This document shows positions 58,600-64,000 of a stretch of DNA of 64,000 nt, one piece after another. Below the pieces are notes generated by a model. It saw only the letters and a list, made by a program, of their open reading frames with translations, was not told the origin of the DNA and made no database searches. Source of the stretch: WHSM01 sp036375165 (GTDB taxonomy: Bacteria; Actinomycetota; Actinomycetes; Mycobacteriales; Micromonosporaceae); contig DASUSI010000155.1 in the NCBI GenBank assembly GCA_036375165.1, positions 78,026 through 142,025 of the forward strand. Direction: 5' to 3'. A program made the position numbers and the translations under genes. Each line of letters opens with the position of its first letter. Positions within the stretch are counted from its first letter, which is position 1.

Positions 58600-58861
58600 G
58601 CCGTCTCCTCACACTCGTTGTGTTACCTCGGCTCGATCTGACTCCTCCGATGACGGACGGCGACGGAGGAACGTAACGGTAGACGACGCTGACTGGCTGG
58701 CGGACCGGTTCGAGGCACACCGCGCTCAGCTGCGGGCGGTCACTCGGCTCCCCCAGCGAGGCCGAGCTCAGCCAACCCGACCTGCGAATCCTCGACGGAT
58801 GACCGTTGGCGGTAAGCGCTCTGTAACCGTGATCCGTACGGCCACCGGCCAGAATCAGGCC

Positions 58862-59437
58862 ATGCGAAACCTGTTGCGCAAACCGATGACCTGGCTGCTG
58901 CTGGGCGTACTCATTGTCGGTGCCGTGGTTGGCCTGTGGTTGTTCCAACCGTGGAAGGCGTTCGTGGACCAGACCGTTGACGAGGCGCTCCCCGACGCGG
59001 CCGCCACCGCCGACGCCCCGACCGCCCCGACCGCCACGGCCAGCCCGAGCAGCAGCGGATCACCCGCCCGGCCGGTGGTACTGGCGGAAGGAAAGTTCGT
59101 CACGCACGAACACGACACCAGCGGCACCGCCCAACTGGTACGCCTTCCCGACGGTCGCCACGTACTGGCCCTGAAGAACCTCGACACCAGCAACGGACCG
59201 GACCTGCGGGTCTGGCTGACCGATCGGAAAGTGACCCCCGGCCGGGACGGCTGGCACATCTTCGACGACGGGGAGTACCTGGGTCTGGGACGGCTGAAGG
59301 GCAACAAGGGCAACCAGGTGTACGCCATCCCAGGGTCCGCTGACCTGAGCCAGTATCGCAGCGTGACCATCTGGTGCAAGCGGTTCTCGGTCTCCTTCGG
59401 AGCGGCTGAGTTCTCCGGCGTGGAGTCCGCGCCCTGA
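58862..59437 (+). CDS. Membrane-anchored DM13-domain protein
   Basis: 191 residues: one N-terminal membrane helix (about 9-28), an Ala/Thr/Pro linker (about 40-75), then a DM13 domain with KFVTHEHDTSGTAQLVRLPDG, LDTSNGPDLRVWLTD, LGRLKGNKGNQVYAIP and a conserved Cys in VTIWCKRFSVSFG. DM13 domains are proposed to take part in extracellular redox, with that Cys as a possible cofactor ligand. The start ATG lacks a strong ribosome site. Single gene, upstream of the sulfate-activation fusion. Confidence 0.85.
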   Translation: MRNLLRKPMTWLLLGVLIVGAVVGLWLFQPWKAFVDQTVDEALPDAAATADAPTAPTATASPSSSGSPARPVVLAEGKFVTHEHDTSGTAQLVRLPDGRHVLALKNLDTSNGPDLRVWLTDRKVTPGRDGWHIFDDGEYLGLGRLKGNKGNQVYAIPGSADLSQYRSVTIWCKRFSVSFGAAEFSGVESAP

Positions 59438-59493
59438 CTCGCACTCGGCCCGTGTCTGCTGGGACACTGGCGGTGGCCTGAGAAGGGGGTGCG

Positions 59494-61062
59494 ATGAGCG
59501 ACTGGCTGTTGCCCGACGACGTGCTTCGGGAAGCGCCGACATACACGCCGCGGCCACACGAACTGGCCGACCTGGAGCTGCTGCTCTCAGGGGCGTACGC
59601 CCCGCTCACCGGATTCTGCGGTCCCGCCGACCTGGAAGCACTCAGCCGGCGCGGCACCCTCGCGGACGGTACCCGCTGGCCGGTCCCCATCACCCTCGAA
59701 GCGCCGGTCGAGGTGGTCGAACGACTGGACCTGTCCAACCCGTTGCTGCGGGTGCTGGTACTCACCGACCCCGAGGGTGCTCCGGTCGCCGCCGTGGAGG
59801 CCGCCGAGACCTGGCAGTCCGCCCCCGGCTGGAACGGCCTCGCCGGTCCGGTACGCCGGCTCGCCGAACCAGCCCATGGGGTGTTCCGCCGGCTTCGCGC
59901 CACACCGGCACGGGTGCGCGAGAAACTCCCACCCGGACGGGTGCTCGCGGTGATCCCGACCGGGCCGCTGCACCGGCCGCAACTGGCCCAGATCGTGCAC
60001 GCCGCCCGTACCCTGGCCGCGCACGTGCTGGTGATGGTGCCGGTGGCGCAACACACCACCGACGGCCTGCCCCCGGAGGTTCTGGTACGCACCGTCCTCG
60101 CCGCCGCCGACCGGCTTCCCTCGACGACGATCGTCGCGGTGCCGCTGGCCTCACGCGGCGACGAGGTCCGCGACGCCCTGCTGCGCAGCCGGGTGGCCGC
60201 CGCGTACGGAGCCACCCACCTGCTGGCCACCGGCACCTCGGTGAGCGGGGCAGCGGTACGGGTGGTGGTGCCCCGGGAACTCGCCTACGACGTGCGTGAC
60301 GGCCAGTGGCGGACCGCCGACGACGTACCACCGCACCAGCGGCGCACCCCACTGACCGGGGCCGCCGTCCACGAGCTGTTGGACCGGGGCACCAACCTCC
60401 CGGAGTGGCACACCCCACCCGCGGTGGCCGACGAACTGCGGCGTGCCCGACCGCCACGCGACCGGCGCGGCCTGGTGGTGTTCTTCACCGGGCTGTCCGG
60501 CTCCGGGAAGTCCACCATCGCCCGCAGCCTGCACGACGTGCTGCTGGAGGACGGGGAACGCACCGTGACGCTGCTGGACGGGGACGTGATCCGGCGGCTG
60601 CTCTCCTCGGAACTGAAGTTCTCCCGGGGGGACCGGGACCTCAACATCCGACGGATCGGGTTCGTCGCCGCCGAGGTGGCACGGCATGGCGGCATGGCGC
60701 TGTGCTGTCCGATCGCGCCGTACGCCGCGACCCGGGCAGAGATCCGCCGGATGGTCGAAGAGGTGGGCGGCGACTTCGTGCTGGTCCACGTCGCGACCCC
60801 GCTGGAGGTGTGTGAGCGGCGCGACCGCAAGGGCCTGTACGCGAAGGCCCGCGCCGGCCAGATTCCGGCATTCACCGGAGTCTCCGACCCGTACGAGGAA
60901 CCGACCGACGCCGACCTGGTGATCGACACGTCCTCGACCACCGTCGCCGACGCGGTCAACACGGTGCTGGACCACCTCGCCGCCGGCGGCTGGCTGGAAC
61001 TCGACGGCTTCCTCGGTCCCGTACTGCCGACAGGTCAGAGACTCTCCGCGGGCCGGGGCTGA
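59494..61062 (+). CDS. Pseudo-ATP-sulfurylase fused to APS kinase
   Basis: 522 residues. The N-terminal 320 follow the ATP sulfurylase layout (a PUA-like part with GAYAPLTGFCGPADL, then a nucleotidyltransferase-like part), but the catalytic motif normally reading QTRNPxHRxH is only TGPLHRP (156-161), and the later GRDHAG motif is absent. The C-terminal APS kinase (about 325-510) is intact: P-loop GLSGSGKST (333-341), DGDVIRRLLSSELKFS and KGLYAKARAG. It should make PAPS from APS, the APS being supplied by CysDN. ATG at 59494 has AAGGGGG. Confidence 0.88.
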   Translation: MSDWLLPDDVLREAPTYTPRPHELADLELLLSGAYAPLTGFCGPADLEALSRRGTLADGTRWPVPITLEAPVEVVERLDLSNPLLRVLVLTDPEGAPVAAVEAAETWQSAPGWNGLAGPVRRLAEPAHGVFRRLRATPARVREKLPPGRVLAVIPTGPLHRPQLAQIVHAARTLAAHVLVMVPVAQHTTDGLPPEVLVRTVLAAADRLPSTTIVAVPLASRGDEVRDALLRSRVAAAYGATHLLATGTSVSGAAVRVVVPRELAYDVRDGQWRTADDVPPHQRRTPLTGAAVHELLDRGTNLPEWHTPPAVADELRRARPPRDRRGLVVFFTGLSGSGKSTIARSLHDVLLEDGERTVTLLDGDVIRRLLSSELKFSRGDRDLNIRRIGFVAAEVARHGGMALCCPIAPYAATRAEIRRMVEEVGGDFVLVHVATPLEVCERRDRKGLYAKARAGQIPAFTGVSDPYEEPTDADLVIDTSSTTVADAVNTVLDHLAAGGWLELDGFLGPVLPTGQRLSAGRG

Positions 61063-61113
61063 CCCGGGTACGGTCGCCAGCGGATGAGATCCGCCGCTGC
61101 GTAGGGTGGACCT

Positions 61114-61590
61114 ATGGACGTGGACCCGGCCTGCGCCATGGCCAACGGTGACCTTCCGGCACCGGAAACCGCAGCGGCGTTGCTCACCGTGTTCGACTCC
61201 CCGATGGCCGGCCACCTGCGCCACTTCGCCACGGATCTCGGCTGGCGGGTGAGTGTCGCGGACCCGGCGGGTGGTGCCGTGGACCTGTCACGAGTCGACG
61301 CCGACACCGACGTGGTGGTCACCGACCACGACCGACCCGAACTCGGTGAGGTACTCCGCGACGTACTCGACACCCCGGCCCGGTGGATCGGTGTGATCGG
61401 CGGCGTGCGTCACACCGCCCCGCATGTGGCCGCGCTCGCCGCGCTCGGCGTACCGGAGGAACAGATTTCCCGGGTACACCGTCCGGTCGGCCTGAACATC
61501 GGGGCTCACTCCCCCGCCGAGATCGCGATCGCCGTCCTGGCTGGCCTGATCGCGCACCGCAATGGTCGCCCTGGCGGCTTCCAGTTCTAG
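61114..61590 (+). CDS. Short XdhC-like protein (Rossmann domain only)
   Basis: 158 residues. The C-terminal 90 match the XdhC/CoxI Rossmann domain: WIGVIGGVRHTAPHVAALAALG and PVGLNIGAHSPAEIAIAVLAGLIA. The N-terminal XdhC_CoxI domain of full-length maturation factors is missing. Full XdhC proteins bring sulfurated molybdenum cofactor to xanthine dehydrogenase, but no such enzyme is in the window. The stop overlaps that of the convergent acetyltransferase (CTAG). Confidence 0.78.
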   Translation: MDVDPACAMANGDLPAPETAAALLTVFDSPMAGHLRHFATDLGWRVSVADPAGGAVDLSRVDADTDVVVTDHDRPELGEVLRDVLDTPARWIGVIGGVRHTAPHVAALAALGVPEEQISRVHRPVGLNIGAHSPAEIAIAVLAGLIAHRNGRPGGFQF

Positions 61591-62405
61591 CCGCCGGGGG
61601 TCCACAGGTAGCGCCTCACCGTACACACCTGACGGAACCCGAGTGCGCGGTAGAGGCTGCCGGCGACCGGTGAGGCGGTCAGCGCGGCGTGGCTCGCGCC
61701 ACGGCGGCGGGCAATGTCCAGGCAGGCCAGGGTCATCGCGGTGCCGAACCCCCGGCGACGCGCCGCGATCCGGACCGCCACGTGCTCCAGCCAGGCCGTC
61801 GGCCGTGGCGACAGCCCTGACATCCGTCCCACCCACACCGCCGCACAGGCCACCGGCTCGCCATGCAGCACGCCGAGCAGATGAGGGGTACGCGCACCCA
61901 CCCCGAACGCCGCCGGGGCCCGCAACGCGACCAGCCGCTCCACGATCAGCCGGTTGGCCGGGCCGGCCCAGACCCGTACCCACGCCCGAAGCTGCGCCTC
62001 GGTGCCCACCCAGCGGATCTCCAGGTGCTCCGGCGACTGCCAGCGGGACGAGGGCTGGTCCAGGTCGAGCAACATGCCCGGCTCGTTGCCGTAGTGGCTC
62101 AGTCCGGCGGCCGGCAACGCGGCCGGCAGGTGCCGCGCACTGGTCGGGCCGACGTGCCACAGCATCGGGACCTCGGCCTCCTGGAACGGTCGAAGCGCCT
62201 GACGCACCTCGGTGTCGGCCGCCGCCCAGTAGACCCCGTTCAGGCCCTCGTACGGCGCGCCGGTGATCAACCACCGCACCCGGCTGGTCTCCTCAACCGC
62301 GGTGTGCGGGGCCACGGCATACTCCCGAGCCGCCGCCCAGGCCGCCTCGTCCACCAATGCGGCGGCCCGGCGGGTGGTGCCGTTCAACGCGACCGGATCG
62401 GCCAT
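61587..62405 (-). CDS. GNAT-family acetyltransferase
   Basis: 272 residues. The C-terminal half holds the GNAT fold with acetyl-CoA-binding VAVRIAARRRGFGTAMTLACLD and the following SPVAGSLYRALGFRQV; the N-terminal half (about 130) has no recognised domain. Substrate unknown. ATG at 62405. Confidence 0.85.
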   Translation of the reverse strand: MADPVALNGTTRRAAALVDEAAWAAAREYAVAPHTAVEETSRVRWLITGAPYEGLNGVYWAAADTEVRQALRPFQEAEVPMLWHVGPTSARHLPAALPAAGLSHYGNEPGMLLDLDQPSSRWQSPEHLEIRWVGTEAQLRAWVRVWAGPANRLIVERLVALRAPAAFGVGARTPHLLGVLHGEPVACAAVWVGRMSGLSPRPTAWLEHVAVRIAARRRGFGTAMTLACLDIARRRGASHAALTASPVAGSLYRALGFRQVCTVRRYLWTPGG

Positions 62406-62468
62406 AACACCACCGCCTGAAACCTTGTTGCGGCGGAGCGTAGCTGGTTTGGGACGTGGCCTCTAGCT

Positions 62469-63749
62469 CTAGCCCGACTCGAGGACAATCCCCGCGCCGA
62501 CCGTGCGGTTGCTCACCTCGTCGATCACGATGAAGCCGCCGGTGGACCGGTTACGCCGGTAGTCGTCGCAGAGCAACGGCGCGGTGGTACGCAGCCGCAC
62601 CCGTCCAATCTCGTTCAGTCCCAACGACGCCGCCACCTCGTCACGGTGCAGGGTGTTCACGTCAAGCCGGTACTGCAGGCTCTTCACCATGGCGCGCACC
62701 GAACGGGTGGTGTGCTTGACCGTGTACTTGATCCCCGGCCGCAGCGGCCGCTGCTCGTCCATCCAGCAGATCATCGCCTCGATGTCCTGTGAGGCGTTCG
62801 GCTGGTTGTGGGGCCGGCAGATCAGGTCCCCTCGGGACACGTCCAGCTCGTCGGCGAGCCGGATCGCCACCGCCATCGGCGGGTACGCCTGGTCCACCTC
62901 ACGGCCGTTGAGGTCGATGCCGGCGATCCGGGTGGTGAAACCGCTCGGCAGCACCATCACCTCGTCACCAGGCTTGAGCACCCCGCTGGCCACCTGACCC
63001 GCGTACGCACGGTAGTCCAGACCCCGGGACTGCTGCGGCCGGATCACGTACTGCACCGGGAACCGCACGTCCACCAGGTTGCGGTCCGAGGCGATGTGCA
63101 CGTTCTCCAAGTGGTGCAGCAGAGAAGAGCCGTCGTACCAAGGCATGTTCTCCGACCGGATCACCACGTTGTCACCGTGCAACGCGGAAATCGGGATCAC
63201 ACTGAGATCCGGTGCGTCGAGCTTCGTGGCGAACGCCGTGAATTCGGCGTGGATCCGGTCGTAGACCTCTTCGGACCAGTCCACCAGGTCCATCTTGTTG
63301 ATGCACAGCACCATGTGCGGCACCCGCAGCAACGAACACAGGAACGCGTGCCGCCGCGACTGCTCCACCAGCCCTTTGCGGGCATCCACCAGGATCAGTG
63401 CGAGGTCGGCTGTGGACGATCCGGTGACCATGTTGCGGGTGTACTGGATGTGCCCGGGGGTGTCCGCGATGATGAACTTGCGCCGGGGCGTCGCGAAGTA
63501 CCGGTACGCCACGTCGATGGTGATCCCCTGCTCCCGCTCCGCGCGCAGACCGTCGGTGAGCAGGGCCAGGTTGGTGTACTCGTCGCCGCGTGCCGCGCTG
63601 GTCGCCGCCACGGCGGCCAACTGGTCCTCAAAGATCGCCTTCGAGTCGTACAACAGGCGACCGATCAGGGTGCTCTTGCCGTCGTCGACGCTGCCGGCGG
63701 TGGCGAATCGGAGCAGGTCGGCTCGGGACTCAGCAGCTGTGGCAGCCAT
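62469..63749 (-). CDS. cysN: Sulfate adenylyltransferase GTPase subunit CysN
   Basis: 426 residues. G1 is GSVDDGKSTLIGRLL, G3 DTPGHIQYTRNM and G4 NKMDLV of an EF-Tu-like GTPase; two beta-barrel domains follow. GTP hydrolysis drives APS formation by CysD. There is no fused CysC domain, matching the separate APS kinase fusion at 59494-61062. Its ATG overlaps the cysD stop by one base (TGATG). Confidence 0.96.
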   Translation of the reverse strand: MAATAAESRADLLRFATAGSVDDGKSTLIGRLLYDSKAIFEDQLAAVAATSAARGDEYTNLALLTDGLRAEREQGITIDVAYRYFATPRRKFIIADTPGHIQYTRNMVTGSSTADLALILVDARKGLVEQSRRHAFLCSLLRVPHMVLCINKMDLVDWSEEVYDRIHAEFTAFATKLDAPDLSVIPISALHGDNVVIRSENMPWYDGSSLLHHLENVHIASDRNLVDVRFPVQYVIRPQQSRGLDYRAYAGQVASGVLKPGDEVMVLPSGFTTRIAGIDLNGREVDQAYPPMAVAIRLADELDVSRGDLICRPHNQPNASQDIEAMICWMDEQRPLRPGIKYTVKHTTRSVRAMVKSLQYRLDVNTLHRDEVAASLGLNEIGRVRLRTTAPLLCDDYRRNRSTGGFIVIDEVSNRTVGAGIVLESG

Positions 63750-64000
63750 CAGAAGTAGCCCTCTTTCTTCCGGTCCTCCATCGCGGCCTCGCTGACCTTG
63801 TCGTCGCCCCGGGTGGCGCCGCGCTCGGTGATCCGGGTGGCGGCCACCTCCGTCACCACCTTGTCGATGGTGTCGGAGTCGGATCGCACCGCAGCGGTGC
63901 AGGTGGCATCGCCGACGGTGCGATAGCGCACCGTTTCGTGGAACGGTTGCTCCCCGGGCCGGGCGGGCAGCATGTCGTTCACCGCGTAGAGCATGCCGTC
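63749..64000 (-). CDS. cysD: Sulfate adenylyltransferase subunit CysD (C-terminal part)
   Basis: The last 83 codons before the right edge, on the minus strand, match the CysD C-terminus: FHETVRYRTVGDATCTAAV with the conserved Arg and Cys, TRITERGATRGDDKVSEAAMEDRKKEGYF split across two segments. CysD is the PP-loop ATP-binding subunit that adenylates sulfate. The start is outside the window. Directly coupled to cysN. Confidence 0.95.
   Translation of the reverse strand, partial: DGMLYAVNDMLPARPGEQPFHETVRYRTVGDATCTAAVRSDSDTIDKVVTEVAATRITERGATRGDDKVSEAAMEDRKKEGYF

Overview
The window is GC-rich, densely packed actinobacterial chromosome. It encodes mycothiol S-conjugate amidase (Mca), a Scr1-type XRE/DUF397 regulator pair, FtsB-DUF501-Ppx, DUF4307 and DUF6448 proteins, and it uses many GTG/TTG starts behind GGAGG ribosome sites. 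This combination points to Micromonosporaceae or a close relative; the family is an inference. No insertion sequence, phage, CRISPR array or rRNA was recognised. The only RNA gene seen is tRNA-Leu(UAA).

Layout. 1-4 kb: edge of a membrane sensor-like gene, a small membrane protein, mca, DUF4307, greA and a PspC protein. 4-10 kb (minus): amidase, cystathionine gamma-synthase/lyase, then a sugar-type ABC importer whose two permeases are fused in one ORF, with its lipoprotein binding protein. 10-14 kb: msrA, small proteins and a KhtT/KhtU-like K+ efflux pair. 14-16.3 kb: a three-gene cassette of a Cys-rich double-psi-barrel-like protein, a Tat-exported protein and a MauE-like membrane protein. 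16.4-24 kb: cytosolic HtrA-like protease, cystathionine beta-synthase, YkvA protein, tandem SGNH esterases, thiolase, YccA and tRNA-Leu. 24.5-30 kb: NDH-2-like dehydrogenase and a MoxR/DUF58/DUF4129 operon. 30-31.7 kb: type-5 uracil-DNA glycosylase and dienelactone hydrolase. 31.7-39.9 kb: a potassium island (TrkH/TrkA, APC permease, KdpE, a short KdpD and a KimA-like permease). 40-51.4 kb: a housekeeping block (ppx, DUF501, ftsB, eno ... mazG, mfd), split by four plus-strand genes (DUF6232, XRE/DUF5753, DUF397 and an Asp-rich repeat protein). 51.6-64 kb: YdjM, M14 carboxypeptidase, acetyltransferases, ppc, PPOX, VOC and DM13 proteins, a pseudo-ATP-sulfurylase/APS-kinase fusion, a short XdhC, cysN and the end of cysD.

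How genes connect. Sulfur is a theme: CysDN plus the APS kinase fusion make APS/PAPS, CBS and the gamma-enzyme provide transsulfuration, and Mca and MsrA handle thiol and methionine damage. Potassium is the other: uptake (Trk/Ktr and KimA-like), efflux (KhtTU-like) and a KdpDE pair physically coupled to the KimA-like gene with no kdpFABC in the window. The best candidates for something undescribed are the Cys-rich/Tat/MauE cassette, the KdpDE-KimA operon, the fused permease and the regulator/repeat-protein group lodged between eno and mazG.
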